From the NCBI GenBank assembly GCA_027490305.1, contig JAIXYI010000070.1, positions 1 to 40,231 on the forward strand: a stretch of 40,231 nucleotides of DNA, written 5' to 3'. The notes beneath the pieces were generated by a model that had not been told where the DNA came from, did no database searches, and worked only from the letters and a program-made list of their open reading frames with translations. Both the position numbers and the translations under genes were made by a program. The stretch is from Flavobacteriaceae bacterium (GTDB lineage: Bacteria; Bacteroidota; Bacteroidia; Flavobacteriales; Flavobacteriaceae). Positions 8,947 to 21,800 of this stretch are shown here, piece by piece (position 1 is the first letter of the stretch; each line of letters starts with the position of its first letter).

Positions 8947-9656
8947 GAACATTCCTGATAGCATTGTGGCTGCTGATCACATGGATCGCAGGCGCCCAAA
9001 AGACCCGTTTGACCCCTACCCAACACTATGATCTTTCGATACCGGAACCCTCTGATATCTGCGTAGCGCCAGATGGCACCTATTATATCGTAAGCGACCA
9101 GGGCTTCTTGTTTGAAACGCAGGCAGACGGAACCATCGTTCGAAAGACGGACTATCGCGGAATGGACGATGAAGCCGTCTTTGCCGATGACCGTTTCGTA
9201 TATGTGGTGGAAGAATCGCTTCGGAAATTACTGTTGTTCGACCGCGCGACACTCAGCCTACAGCGAACCGTTACGCTGCCGTATGCCGGTGGACGCAACA
9301 AGGGGTATGAGGCGCTGACTTACAACCCATCGACCCAAAAGTTCCTGTTGATTACTGAAAAAGATCCCACAGTGGTTTTTGAGGTAGATCGTGACTTTCG
9401 GGTGACCAATGAAACCACGTTGAAATTGTCCCGCGATATTTCCGCCGCCACCTTCCATGACGGTTTTTTATGGGTGTTAAGCGACGAAGACCGAACCGTT
9501 TTCAAACTCGATCCGGTGACCTATCAACCGCTGGCGCAGTGGGTGCTGCCGGTGCTCAACCCTGAAGGCCTGACGTTTTCACCCGATAACACGTTGCGCA
9601 TCCTTTCCGATGACAGGCGCCGTTTGTATGTATTCGATCTCCCAGTTGCTCCTTAA
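8943..9656 (+). CDS. SdiA-regulated / phytase-like beta-propeller protein
   Basis: This 237-residue protein has a signal peptide (residues 1-19, ending AGAQ). The repeating pattern of short beta blades (EPSDICVAPDG, MDDEAVFADD, GYEALTYNPS, NPEGLTFSPD) is typical of the SdiA-regulated family of periplasmic or extracellular beta-propellers, distantly related to 3-phytases. The acidic loops with D/E before A-V-x-D could bind calcium. Its start overlaps the stop of the upstream lipoprotein by 4 bases, and the porin gene starts 1 base after its stop. A role in binding or hydrolysing phosphorylated compounds is inferred from family and neighbours; no catalytic residue is proven. Confidence 0.75.
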   Translation: MRTFLIALWLLITWIAGAQKTRLTPTQHYDLSIPEPSDICVAPDGTYYIVSDQGFLFETQADGTIVRKTDYRGMDDEAVFADDRFVYVVEESLRKLLLFDRATLSLQRTVTLPYAGGRNKGYEALTYNPSTQKFLLITEKDPTVVFEVDRDFRVTNETTLKLSRDISAATFHDGFLWVLSDEDRTVFKLDPVTYQPLAQWVLPVLNPEGLTFSPDNTLRILSDDRRRLYVFDLPVAP

Positions 9657-9657
9657 G

Positions 9658-10833
9658 ATGAAAAAAATATACTATTTGGTCGCCGGTATGATCGTCGCAG
9701 TAAGCGGTCACGCCCAACTGTCGATTACCAACGGACAACACGTTCTGGAAATCTCTGGGATGGTGTCGTCGTATTACAATATGCGCTCCCTGAAACCAGG
9801 GGAAGACGACCACAAGAAAGATCGTTTCCGCCTGCGCGATGCCCAACTTCAATTAGAAGGACGAATTGGAAATACGTGGGAATATGAACTCCAAATGGAC
9901 TTTGCCGATCAGGCAGCGAGTTCAAACGGCGCCGATTTCGATCCGGAGAACCCCGGATTGATGGACGCCTATCTGGTGTATAAGGGATTGGGATTTGTGG
10001 ATGTACAGGCGGGCTATGGGAAACTCTTCTACTCGCGCAACTCCATGGTGCCCTTTATCTACTCCGCCTATTGGCAACGACCCGAACTGACACGCGGCAG
10101 CCTGTTCAGCCAACGCGATGTGGGCGTTACCCTGATGAAAGATTTCTGGAACCAACGCCTCCACGCCTACGTCGGTATTTACACGGGCTTGGGGGAACTT
10201 TCGCTCAACGGCGATAACGACGCAAGCGGCCAGCCGGAATATGCCGCGCGGTTTGAATTTTCGTATCCGTCCCGCGTCCGTTACCGTGAAATCGATGCGA
10301 ATGTAAGTCCAACACCGCTTTTCACCATCGGTATCAACGGACGCTACGCCAACAAGGTACTGCCTGACGGCGAGGAATTTCCGGTGAATGCCCAAGGCGA
10401 ATACGGACTGAAAGTGCTAAATGGGAAAAAATATGTGTACGGATTTGACGCGGCCTTCCACTATATGGGATTCTCTGCCCAATTCGAGATGCATCAGATA
10501 AAAGGTCTTCCGAATCTGCCGGATGACCCCCTGCTTCAAAATCTGCCAGCGAGCCAGACCAAAGGGTATTTTTTGGCCGGCGGTTATGTGGCACAGGCCA
10601 ATTACTTCATCAAAGACTGGCACACGGTTCTTTCCGCCCGCTATGAAGAACTCGATCTTAGTGATCTCGTACCCGGCAATTCCCAGCGTTTTTCACCGGC
10701 CATAGCCTATCAGATCAATGGTTTTGATGCCATGGTAAAATTCCAGTACTTTCGTATATGGAAAGAAGAAGCGATTGACCCGTTGAAATGGGACGAACAG
10801 TTTCGACTCGGACTACAACTGACGTTTAAATAA
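9658..10833 (+). CDS. OprO/OprP-like outer-membrane porin
   Basis: The 391-residue protein starts at ATG 9658, one base after the preceding stop; the longer frame from 9610 would run into the upstream gene. The signal peptide is residues 1-20 (ending GHAQ). The mature protein has alternating amphipathic beta strands, FRLRDAQLQLEG near the start, MDAYLVYK and AGYGKLFYSRN, and ends in an aromatic strand (LQLTFK). This matches the phosphate-selective porin O/P family of 16-strand outer-membrane barrels. Family membership alone does not prove phosphate selectivity. Its place after a phytase-like propeller makes import of phosphate or a phosphorylated product an attractive inference. Confidence 0.85.
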   Translation: MKKIYYLVAGMIVAVSGHAQLSITNGQHVLEISGMVSSYYNMRSLKPGEDDHKKDRFRLRDAQLQLEGRIGNTWEYELQMDFADQAASSNGADFDPENPGLMDAYLVYKGLGFVDVQAGYGKLFYSRNSMVPFIYSAYWQRPELTRGSLFSQRDVGVTLMKDFWNQRLHAYVGIYTGLGELSLNGDNDASGQPEYAARFEFSYPSRVRYREIDANVSPTPLFTIGINGRYANKVLPDGEEFPVNAQGEYGLKVLNGKKYVYGFDAAFHYMGFSAQFEMHQIKGLPNLPDDPLLQNLPASQTKGYFLAGGYVAQANYFIKDWHTVLSARYEELDLSDLVPGNSQRFSPAIAYQINGFDAMVKFQYFRIWKEEAIDPLKWDEQFRLGLQLTFK

Positions 10834-10840
10834 CAACGAT

Positions 10841-12643
10841 ATGCTACAAAAAGTACGTTTCCTCATAATTCTTCTAGTATCGGCTGCCGCCACGGCGCAG
10901 ATTGCCACTTTTCCTGCGACGCAGAGTTTCGACGACCCCTTCACTGAAGGAACCGACATCGCCTTTCTTCCTGATTGGCAGGGAAATACCGTAGCGGCTA
11001 CGAACCGCATCTTCCGCGATGTCACCGATTTTAGCTCCGACCCGGCGGCGATGAGCATCATCCCCACCAGTTCGTTTTCAGGGGATGCCCGTGTGCATCT
11101 CAATCTGGCCGGACAATCTGGCATGTCGGTTTCATTTGTGGCGAAGTCGATGCTGAACGGCGATGGCACCCGCGATGCTGTCTTGACGATGGAAACTTCC
11201 GTCGACGGCGGCACGACCTGGATCGGCACACAACTAATGGGGTCCTTCCCTAACACCAACCAAGCGGCCTTCGGATCGTATACCTACACCCTACCCGCTG
11301 CGGCCAACGGCCAATCCGATGTATGGGTTCGCTTTTACGTTACGCGCAGCACGACAGGCACTTCCACCGCCGCCAAACTGGTAATTGACGACGTGACAAT
11401 TGCAACCGGGGGAATAGCCGTTCCGACACTGGCAGTCGTCCCGACGTCGTTGTCGTTCGCACAGGTAGTCGGTACGCCGTCTGCCGCACAGGCGATTACG
11501 GTATCCGGCAACAACCTGACCGAAGATGTCGTGATTACGGCCCCTACTGATTACGAAGTATCTCTATCGGAAACAAGCGGCTTTGGCCCGTCTGTGACAC
11601 TGACTCCGACTGGCGGTACCTTTCCTTCGGGAACTGTAGTGTATGTGCGGATGAATGCATCCGACGAAGGCACAACCAATGGCACGCTTACACTGACGTC
11701 CTCTACTGCATCCGCCTCGGTCGCCCTTTCCGGCAGTGCACTTATTACGACATTGACCAATCCGGAGGCTTTCATCGTAACGGCCAACAGCGAACAGTCG
11801 ATTTTTTCGGAATGGGATGCGGCGTCGCCTGCGGGTAGCCGACCTTCCAATATGGCATTCTGGACGCACGCAACGACCGATCCCGACCTGACGGTGCAAT
11901 TTGTGGAAGATTACAACTGTTTGTACAACCTCACCAGCCGCTCGCGCTTCAACGGGCAAGGCACGAACGGTATTTCCTTTGTCAACACCGGTAATTCCCA
12001 ATTTACGGGTGTGTGTGACGGAAGCGACCCGACGCAGGCAACAGGCAGCATGATGGCCAATGACCGCGTCGGCGCTGTGGTGGTGTCACTGAATACAGCA
12101 TCTGTGGCTACCGCAACTGAGATAACACTTTCGTGGACGGGACGCACCATCCTTAAAAACAATCGCGTATATGGCCTGCGGATGCAATACCGCATCGGAA
12201 ATGGCGGCGGGCTTCCTAACGCCGGATGGACCGAGTTTCCGGAAACAGCAGAATACGTCAGCGGTGAGGACAATACATCGCAAACCTTCAACACACCACT
12301 GCCTGCTGAGACCTTTGGGCAACCGCTGGTTCAGGTACGTTGGGTGTATTATTTCATAAGCGGCACGGGAAGTCGCGCGCAACTGGGACTTGATGACATC
12401 ATGGTTGCTGCGACGGTACTATCGACACCGGACTTCGAAGTACCATCCTTCCGTTTGTATCCAAATCCCGCCACAGCAGGTCGTGTGTTTTTCGGACAAC
12501 CGGAAACCGTAACCGTATATGATGTAGCGGGTAAATCCATCCTAAAGGCTAAAGACGTCACCGAGCTTGACGTCACAGCCCTGATACCGGGCCTTTACCT
12601 GGTGCGAAATGCGAACGGTCAAACTGCGAAACTGGTGCGATAA
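10841..12643 (+). CDS. T9SS type A sorting-domain protein
   Basis: The 600-residue protein follows the porin by 7 bases and is the last gene of the operon. It has a signal peptide (about 1-19, ending ATAQ), an N-terminal jelly-roll-like domain (20-190), an Ig-like repeat (about 195-300, VPTSLSFAQVVGTPS) and a second beta domain (300-520). The C-terminal T9SS type A sorting domain (about 527-600) begins LYPNPATAG, continues VTVYDVAGK, and ends LYLVRNANGQTAKLVR. It should be cell-surface attached or released. The middle Ig-like repeat resembles ones in both giant proteins of this window. No catalytic motif was recognised. Confidence 0.85.
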   Translation: MLQKVRFLIILLVSAAATAQIATFPATQSFDDPFTEGTDIAFLPDWQGNTVAATNRIFRDVTDFSSDPAAMSIIPTSSFSGDARVHLNLAGQSGMSVSFVAKSMLNGDGTRDAVLTMETSVDGGTTWIGTQLMGSFPNTNQAAFGSYTYTLPAAANGQSDVWVRFYVTRSTTGTSTAAKLVIDDVTIATGGIAVPTLAVVPTSLSFAQVVGTPSAAQAITVSGNNLTEDVVITAPTDYEVSLSETSGFGPSVTLTPTGGTFPSGTVVYVRMNASDEGTTNGTLTLTSSTASASVALSGSALITTLTNPEAFIVTANSEQSIFSEWDAASPAGSRPSNMAFWTHATTDPDLTVQFVEDYNCLYNLTSRSRFNGQGTNGISFVNTGNSQFTGVCDGSDPTQATGSMMANDRVGAVVVSLNTASVATATEITLSWTGRTILKNNRVYGLRMQYRIGNGGGLPNAGWTEFPETAEYVSGEDNTSQTFNTPLPAETFGQPLVQVRWVYYFISGTGSRAQLGLDDIMVAATVLSTPDFEVPSFRLYPNPATAGRVFFGQPETVTVYDVAGKSILKAKDVTELDVTALIPGLYLVRNANGQTAKLVR

Positions 12644-12665
12644 GACATTTACTGTAACGAACTGT

Positions 12666-12693
12666 AAAGGCTGTCCTACAGGGACGGCCTTTT
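12666..12693 (+). terminator. intrinsic terminator of the four-gene operon
   Basis: AAAGGCTGTCC (12666-12676) pairs with GGACGGCCTTT (12682-12692) over a 5-base loop with one G-T wobble, then runs into T4. It lies 22 bases after the last stop of the operon. Confidence 0.85.
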
Positions 12694-12776
12694 CTGTTTA
12701 CAATCCGGTAATATACCGTTGGATTTCTTAAACTTAACATAATTACGTCCTGTAAATCAGATGCTTGTTTACGAGC

Positions 12777-12784
12777 TAATTTTG
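12777..12784 (+). promoter_or_regulatory. -7 box for the 3357-residue protein
   Basis: TAATTTTG matches TAnnTTTG. The predicted start near 12791 gives a leader of about 25 bases to the ATG at 12816. No convincing -33 TTG lies at standard spacing. Confidence 0.5.
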
Positions 12785-12815
12785 TTGCAAACCTAATGTG
12801 CAAAAAACGATTCTC

Positions 12816-15800
12816 ATGAAAGGAACACTATGCGAAACATCGCACGTAGCCAAACCGGTCAGCCTGACGCGGTTTCTTCTCTATGTGACGGTCTTCTTAT
12901 TCGCCGGACTATTGCCCGCCACAGCCCAATTATGGACCAGTGGTAGCGGATCGGCCTGGCTCACCGGAAGCAACTGGGGAGGAACTGTGCCTACCAGCAC
13001 CAGTATCGCACAATTTGGTGCCAACCCTACCGGCGCAGCCGGAGTTGGTATTAACTTCTCGAACGCGACCAACGCGGGAACTCAAACGAACGGCAGCCGT
13101 ATTCAGGAAGTAGGTGCTGTTGAGATTACCAGTGCGCGTGCGGCAGCCTTCCTGATTGGAAATAGCTCAGGTACTGCGGGTGCTACTGGCACGTTCCGGC
13201 CGATGGGTGCTACCGTAAACGGAGTCGACAACACCATTTTGCGAAATGCCAGTAGTCAGACCTTTACCATCCAAAACACACAGGGAAGCGGCAGCCAAAC
13301 CATGTCGTTAGCGCTGGGTAATGCAACCAATAACGTAATTGGCGTAGATGGCACCGGGAATATCGTCATCTCAAGCGGTATCACGGGCGCCAGCCGACGG
13401 ATAACGCTGAACCTAACGGGTACTGGCGACCTCCGCCTCTCCGGAACAAACTCTTTTGACGGAGGTATCACCGTAAACGGCTCTTCAACCGGACGCCTTC
13501 GTATCGACAATACAAACGCACTTCCTACATCGGGTACAGTGCGTATCAACACCGCCGGTTCTATCCGGTTCAATGCTGCCGGTACCTACGGTGGCACGAC
13601 GCAATCGCTCGAATTCAATCCTAATCAAACCACCACACCGTCTATCGACATTAATACCGGAACGGTGGTATGGCAGGGACTTGTGAACCTTCTTGCCAAC
13701 ACGCGGATTGAACCCTCAGGTGCTGCCAACCAGCTCACCTTCTCGGGTAACATGAGCGGATCAGGCGACCTTATCAAACAGGCAGCCGGTACCCTTTTAG
13801 TATCGGGTACGGGAAATACACTCACGGGCGGCACGCAAATCGGTAACGGCACCCTGACGGTAGCCACCGGTTCATCTATAGGAACAGGCGCATTGCTACT
13901 GGCCCAGACAGGAGCCAATAGCACAACGATTAACCTGAACAACTCCGCTCAAACGGTCAGCAGTCTCGCAAGCACGTTTACCGCTACAAGCGGAACGATT
14001 GCCCAAACCGTTAACCTGGCATCGGGTCATACACTGACTATTAACCAATCGGTTAACACGACTTTTGGTTCAGGTGCAGTCAATACGCTTACGTCACAAC
14101 TTGCAGGCGCCGGTAACGTTACCAAAACCGGCACCGGTACCTTGGCATTCACCAGTGGGAACACCTACACCGGTACGACCACCGTTACCGCCGGCAAACT
14201 CGATCTGGGCATTGCCAATGCCCTTTCTGCCAGCTCCCCGATTGTGTTGAACGGCGGAACTCTTGGAACCGCTACAGGATTTGCACAATCACTGGGCACT
14301 CTTAACCTGAATGCCAGCTCGTCAATTGACCTTGGCAGTGCATCACATAGCATCACTTTCGCAGCCAGCGATGCGCTCACTTGGAACGGAACGACCCTAA
14401 CCGTCAACGGATGGACGGGCGTCGCAGGACAAGCGGGCACAGGAGGACGTATTTTTGTTGGCACGACAGCCTCCGGACTCACCCCGGCCCAACTGGCGAA
14501 AATCGTTTTTACAGGATATACCGGCCACGGTGTGATCCTTTCTACGGGTGAAATCGTACCGGAAGACCTTACTCCTACCATTACCATAACCGGCACGTTG
14601 AGCGCTTTGACAACGACCTACGGCAGTGCATCCTCTTCCACTAGCTACAGCGTTTCAGCCGTCAACCTCACGGAGGGTGTGGTGGTAACGCCTCCAGTTG
14701 GTATTGAAGTATCAACCGCCTCCGACTTCCTATCAAATGTCGGAACTAATGCGAGTCCGCTGACACTTGGCACAACAGGCACTTTAGGGGCTACCACCGT
14801 CTATATCCGTCTTGCTGCCACCGCCACACCGGGCACTTATTCCGGACAGATACAACACACCAGCAATGGCGCGATTACCAAAACCCTCGCGTTGGCGGGT
14901 GGTACGACAGTCAATACAAAAACGCTTGTCATCACGGGCGCTGCCGCACAAGACAAAACGTTTGACGGGAACACCAACGCCGTTATCACCGGCACCCTTT
15001 CCGGCATTTTGGGAACAGACGACGTCTCGTTAGTAGGCACCGGAACCTTTGCAACCGCTGCCGTAGGTTCAGGGATTGCCGTAACGTCAACATCGACGCT
15101 GGCCGGTGCCCAGGCATCTTATTATAACCTGCAACAACCAACAGGCCTCACCGCCTCTATCCTGGCAGGTACTCTTACCCCACAGACTATTTCGTTCGCT
15201 GCGCTATCCAATCGCACCTATGGCGACAGTGACTTCAATCTGTCGGCCACAGCCACTTCTGGCCTGACGGTGTCGTTCAGTAGTTCAAACCCTGCCGTTG
15301 CGACGGTCTCGGGAACAACTGTGACGATTGTCGGCGCCGGTACGACTACCATCACCGCCTCGCAGGCCGGCGACAGCCAATACGATGCAGCACCATCTGT
15401 AAACCGTGAGCTTGTAATCGATCCTAAAACGCTTACCATCACAGGTGCGGTAGCGGCTGGAAAAGTATACGATGGTACTACGGGGACTACCTTTACAGGT
15501 ACGTTACAAGGTATTGTCAACAGCGATCTGGTTTCTTTTAATGGCACCGCGGCTTTCGAAACAGCGGCCGTCGCCAATGGAAAAACTGTAATCGCTTCGG
15601 CAGCACTGACCGGAAGCGCCATTGTTACCGCTAATTATGTCCTGCAACAACCGACAGGCCTTACGGCTGATGTCACCGCCCGTCCGTTGACGTTATCAGC
15701 AGCGACTGCGAGCTCGAAAATCTATGATGGAACGACTGTAGCAACGATCTCCGGCACGCTAAACAATGTCGTTTCAGGAGATGACGTCAACTACGATGGC

Positions 15801-18800
15801 GTTGGCCTATTCGATACGGCAAACGTGGGAACTGCAATTCCGGTGACGGCTGCTATCGGCCTTACCGGGTCTTCAGCAGGTAATTACAGCCTTACGCAGC
15901 CTACGGGACTTTCCGCCGACATCACCATTCGCACGCTTACTATTGGAGGTCTTACTGCCAACAATAAAAGCTATGACCAGACTACAAATGCTACATTAAG
16001 CGGAACCGCTGTACTTAATACGGTAGTGTCTGGCGAAGACGTGACGTTGGTTGGTACGCCCGTTGCCACCTTTGACACACCTGACGCGGGAACTGCAAAA
16101 ACCGTAACGATTACGGGATATTCGTTGTCAGGAACCGCGATTGGAAACTACTTCCTTACCCCGCTGACCCTTACTGCAAACATCGACAAGGCGAATCAAA
16201 CCATTACGTTTGCCGCCTTGCCTTCAAAAGAAACGGTGGACGCGCCCTTCACTATCACCGCGACGTCTGACGCCGGCTTACCAGTGAGTTTTGCCAGTTC
16301 GCTTACAACCGTAGCGACCGTTTCGGGTACTACTGTCACCATCACCGGTTCTGGAACCACCAACATCACGGCTTCACAGGCCGGCAACGCCAACTACAAC
16401 GCCGCTTCGAACGTGGTGCAACCACTGGTGGTGAACGCACCGCTGTTGACACAGGCCAACTTCACGGGTGTAACGGTACCGCGCTTTATGGGATCGGGAA
16501 CGTCTACGCGCCTTCCTGTGATGTTCCGTGCGACGGTCAGCGGACTCGCTCCGAATACACAATATCGTTACTTCATCAACGGCGCCACTTCGGCGGATCT
16601 CGGAACCACCAATCCGGGTGCCGGTAACCCGTTATTGCTCAACGCAGCAGGTACGACCTTTACTTACAGTACCGGCGCAAGCATCAGCAGTCCGGGTAAC
16701 TATGAAACGCTTACCACCGATGCCACCGGAAGCTATACCGGATGGTTCGGATTCGTCAATACCGGAAATGCCCGCTTTACGGCCGGCAACACCATCTTCC
16801 CGACGATTGTCATCGGGAACGCCACCGGTACCCTTACGTTCTACCGTCGGGCGCTTGACCTTGGTATGACTGTTCTGTCTTTTGGCACATCGGCTACCGC
16901 TACGAATGGTACGTTTATCAAGAGTACCGCCAGTGCCACCGCCAAGAACTTCGTCCAATTATACGATAATACAACAGGAACAGGCCGTCCACTGGCTTCT
17001 ACCGTAGTAGAGAGCACGGGTGTAACCGTTGCGAGCCTTGTGGCCGGTTATGCTACCGCGGCGGGAAGCTGGAATACCATCATCCCGAACAGCAATACCA
17101 ACGGCGTCAAGCGGATTGAACAACGCGACAACCTCAACACACTGGTAGGATGTGCCTTCGACACCGATGGCCTATGGACCGCCGTCAACACCGTGAATCC
17201 AACAGGTGGAACGACTGCCCTGGTCATCAGTGCGGCTGATGCGCCACTGAACGTTTGTCCGAGTGCTCCGGTCATCAACAGTGCCTTAACGGCCACTGGC
17301 GAAGTCGGGAACACGTTCTCGTATACGATCACCGCTCAGAATAGCCCGACGTCGTTTAGTGCGTCTACACTGTCAAACGGACTTTCCCTTGATACCCTAA
17401 GCGGTATCATAAGCGGCACGCCGGTAAACGCCGGTACCTTTAACGTATCGATCACCGCTACCAACGGATTGGGAAGTGATACAAAGACACTAACGATTAC
17501 TATCGACAAAGGTGCGCAGGTGATTACCTTCAACGCACTTCCTGCCAAACAGGTTGGCGATCCTGACTTCGTGCTTACCGCGACTTCGGCTACTTCGGCC
17601 ATCAATCCTATCTCATACACAAGTTCGGATCTTTCCGTTGCAACAATCAGTGGTTCTACTGTCACCATCGTCGGTGCCGGTACTACGACAATTACTGCTT
17701 CACAGGACGAATCGGCCGATTATTACGCCACTTCGGTTGACCGAACGCTGAACGTCTCGGCGGCCACCAACCTCAACCAAACCATCACCTTTGGGGCGTT
17801 GCCTTCCAAAACCTATGGTGATGCTACCTTTACGCTGACCGCAACGGCATCTTCGGGCCTTCCGGTAACCTACAGTAGTTCGAACCTGTCAGTCGCTACG
17901 ATTGCCGGCGATGTCGTTACGATCGTAGGGGCAGGAAGCGCCACCATTACCGCTTCGCAGTCAGGTGGATCCGGATACAACCCGGCTCCTGATGTGGCAC
18001 AAAACCTCTCGGTGGCTACGAAGGAACTTACCGTAACCGGTGCCGTCGTCGCAACCAAAACGTATGATGGTACTACAGCAGCAACCATTAGCGGTGCCAC
18101 GTTGTCGGGTGTAATCAACGCTGACGATGTGTCCCTGACCAACGTGACATCCGGTGTGTTCGCCTCTTCGAACGCTGCGTCCGGCATTGCCGTCACAACC
18201 AGCTTCGGTTTGCAGGGAACGCGCAGTGGCAACTACTTCGTCACGCAACCTGCCTTGACGGGTACCATTACGAAAGCGAACCAAACGATTTCATTTGGTG
18301 CCCTTCCCTCAAAAACGACCGCAAGCGCTCCGTTCGCTTTAACCGCTACGGCCACGTCAAACCTTGCTGTTACATATGCGAGTTCCAACCCGTCGGTTGC
18401 GACGGTTTCGGGCAGCACCGTAACGATTGTTGGCATCGGCACCTCGACTATTACAGCCTCACAGGCCGGTGACGGAAACTACGAGGCCGCGTCTGACGTG
18501 CCACAACTTCTGACCGTAACGGCTTCGACCTTTACCAATGGCAACATCGCCGTATTGGTGACGAACCCGTCATCGGTGTCAACCAACACCACCGCTTCCA
18601 TCGTCGAGTTAAGTCCGACCACCGCAGGTGCTGTCACGACTACCGCCATTCCGGGTACAGGTGCAAACGCGCTTCGTTTCTCAGGCAGCGCCACGTCAAC
18701 CTGTTATCTTACAACGAGTAATGATGGCACCCGCTTGTATTTCACCGGCGCGAACAACACCGATACGGCGGCCAACGTCAATGCGTTGAACCCGAGAGGC

Positions 18801-21800
18801 GTAGGTTCACTTGATTATACGGCAACGTATGCTATCGGCACAACATATACGGGTTCAACCGGCCAGCAAACACGTAGTGCTACCAGCCTGAACAATACGA
18901 CCTTCTTCATTGGTGACCAGGGTGGTTTCTATACCAACAGCGCCACGACCCCAAGTCCGAGCGGAAACTTCCGCGGCGTAAAAGCCTTCGGCGGCACTGT
19001 GTACGCGCAAAGCAGCACCATCGCCGTTGGTACGATTGCCGCGCCAAGCGGAAGCACCCTCACCGTTCTCTCTGGATTGGGCGCTTCGGTAACCAGCCTG
19101 CAGGATTTCTACCTTATTTCATCGGGAACCAACGGTACGACATTCGATATCCTTTATCTGATGTACGCGACGTCCAATACAGCCGGTACCATTGCGAAAT
19201 ACTCGCTGGTAGGCGGCACATGGACCGCTAACGGTACCTACACAACGAACTTTGGTGGCTTCTCGATCGCAGCCAAACCGCAGGGGGGAGGCGCGTATCT
19301 CTTCGTTTCGACGGGCCAGGGAGCGCTTACCGCTAACAACGTAGTGCGTTTGACTGATACAGCGGGCCACAACGCGACCCTTAGCATCACCACTGCCAAC
19401 AATTTGGTGCTGTATACGGCTCCGGCCGGATCGATTGCGAAAGGTATTGCCATGGCACCGAAACTCATCGCGCCCGACGTGACGAACACCACGCTGACGG
19501 CTTCGGCTACAGTTGGAACTGTCTTTACAGGCTATACCATCACCGCTGTCAATGCGCCGGTCAGCTATGGCGCAACAGGGCTGCCATCTGGCTTGACCGT
19601 CGATTCTAATTCGGGGATCATCTCTGGCACACCGACACAAGCGGGCACATTCAATGTGACGATTTCTGCGACCAATGCCGCCGGAACCGGCACAAAAGTA
19701 TTGGTATTGACAGTGGCAAAAGGCACGCAGTCGATCACCTTCGATCCGTTAGCTGATAAGGATGTTTCTGATCCTGATTTTACGTTGGTAGCGACGTCGG
19801 CGACCTCAGCCCTCAATCCGATTACCTTCACCAGTTCAAACCCTTCCGTCGCTACGGTTTCGGGTACGACCGTACACATCGTGGGTGTTGGAACAACCAC
19901 AATTACCGCCTCACAGGCCGGAAATGCCGACTATTTCGCCGCTGTAGATGTGGCGCGACTATTAAATGTAGCTGATACGTCATTGGTTGACCAAACGATC
20001 CAGTTCGATCCGTTGGCCAACCGCACGTATGGTGACATTCCGTTTGTGCTCAATGCCACGGCGACTTCCGGATTGCCGGTAAGCTATATCAGTTCGAACC
20101 CAGCGGTTGCGACCGTATCGGGTGCTACTGTAACCATCATAGGCGTGGGTACGACCACGATTACGGCTTCACAAACGGGAGGTTCGGGTTACAACCCTGC
20201 CAACCCAGTGGCCCAGTCGCTTACGATTGATCCGAAACAACTGACGGTTGTGAACGCTGTCGTCACCACGAAAACGTACGATGGTACGACGACCGCTACG
20301 ATTACCAACGCACAGCTTTCAGGCATTGTGGGATCCGACAACGTGAGCCTGACGGGTGGCGGTGTTTTTGTAGACGCCAATGCCGGAACTGATAAACCGG
20401 TTACGACTTCGTACTCCCTTACCGGATCGAACGCCGGTAACTACACCCTGGCCCAACCGACATTGACAGGTACCATCAATAAAGCCTTACAAACGATTGT
20501 ATTCGGTGCCTTTACAACGAAAACCGACCTCGAACCGGTCTTTGACCTGACGGCTACGTCAGCCACATCGGCACTTAACCCTATTACGTATGCGTCATCC
20601 GACACGAGCGTGGCTACTGTTACCAATGTGGCCGGTATCTGGAAACTGCAGGTCGTGGGCACGGGCGCTGCCACTATCACCGCGTCGCAGGCTGAAAGCA
20701 CCAATTACAGCAGTGCCGCAACGCCTCAGACGCTGACGGTGTTGAGCGGACTTTACCTCAACCAATTCACCGGCGTATCTGCCTGTCCGACCAACGGAAA
20801 CGTACCGGTCACACCGGCCAATGCCAATGGTGCGGCCCTTACACGCAATACCATAACGTGTAACTCGACCGCGAACGTATTCAACTCGACGACACTTAAC
20901 GCTACCGCTGCGGTCGTTACGACATCGTATATTGAATTTTCGATTTCGGCAGCCAGTGGGTATAAACTCAACCTGACCGGACTTTCGTTCTTCCGTCAGG
21001 CGAGTAACAGTGCGCCGAACCGTCTTGCCGTTCGCTATAGTACGGATAACTTCGCTACGTTCACTGACTGGAGTGCCGCTCCCCTTTCGGCTCCGACAGG
21101 CACGGTGGCAACGTGGGACTTTACCGACTTTGCGACCGCAGCGGGAGGAACCGTTACCTTCCGGGTATATCCTTACGGTACGCAGCGCGCTGACCTTACC
21201 GGTACGGCGGCTTCGTCAACCGGTACCTTCCGTCTTGACGATGTATCCCTTTACGGAACCGTGATTCCGGCCAGCGTAACCTGGGATGGCACCGCATGGT
21301 CAAACGTAACCGGGCCGACCGCACAGATCGACGCCGTAATCGACGGAACGTTCGCTACGGCTACAAACGGTACATTCACCGCTGCCAACCTGACCGTTAC
21401 ACCTTCGGGCTCGGTTAACGTTGCATCCGGACAGACACTGACCGTTCAGGGTGCCGTTGTGAATAACAACACCACCGACAACAGTTTCGTATTGGAAAAC
21501 AACGGGCTCCTGCTCCAGAACCCACTTGCGACCACCAACGCCAACTCCGGATCCGTTTCGGTACGCCGTACGGCCAACATGAAACGCCAGGACTACATCT
21601 ATTGGTCGGCGCCGGTAGCGGGACAGAACCTGTTCGGCTTCTCGAACCAGACGCTGTCAAACCGCTTCTACATCCTGAATGAAGACACCAACGGTTTCGA
21701 GGCGCTGTTTACCGCTTCGCCAAACGGCCTGGGTGAAAACACCGCTACCTACAACTTCCTGCCTACGAAGGGCTATATGGTGCGGGCGCCGAATAACCAT

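Noticed and set aside
12651..12667. Pho-box-like direct repeat (ACTGTAA twice, 10 bp apart)
   Set aside because: The spacing is close to a PhoB site, but it overlaps the operon terminator, lies more than 100 bases upstream of the next promoter box, and the flavobacterial Pho box is not something I can confirm.
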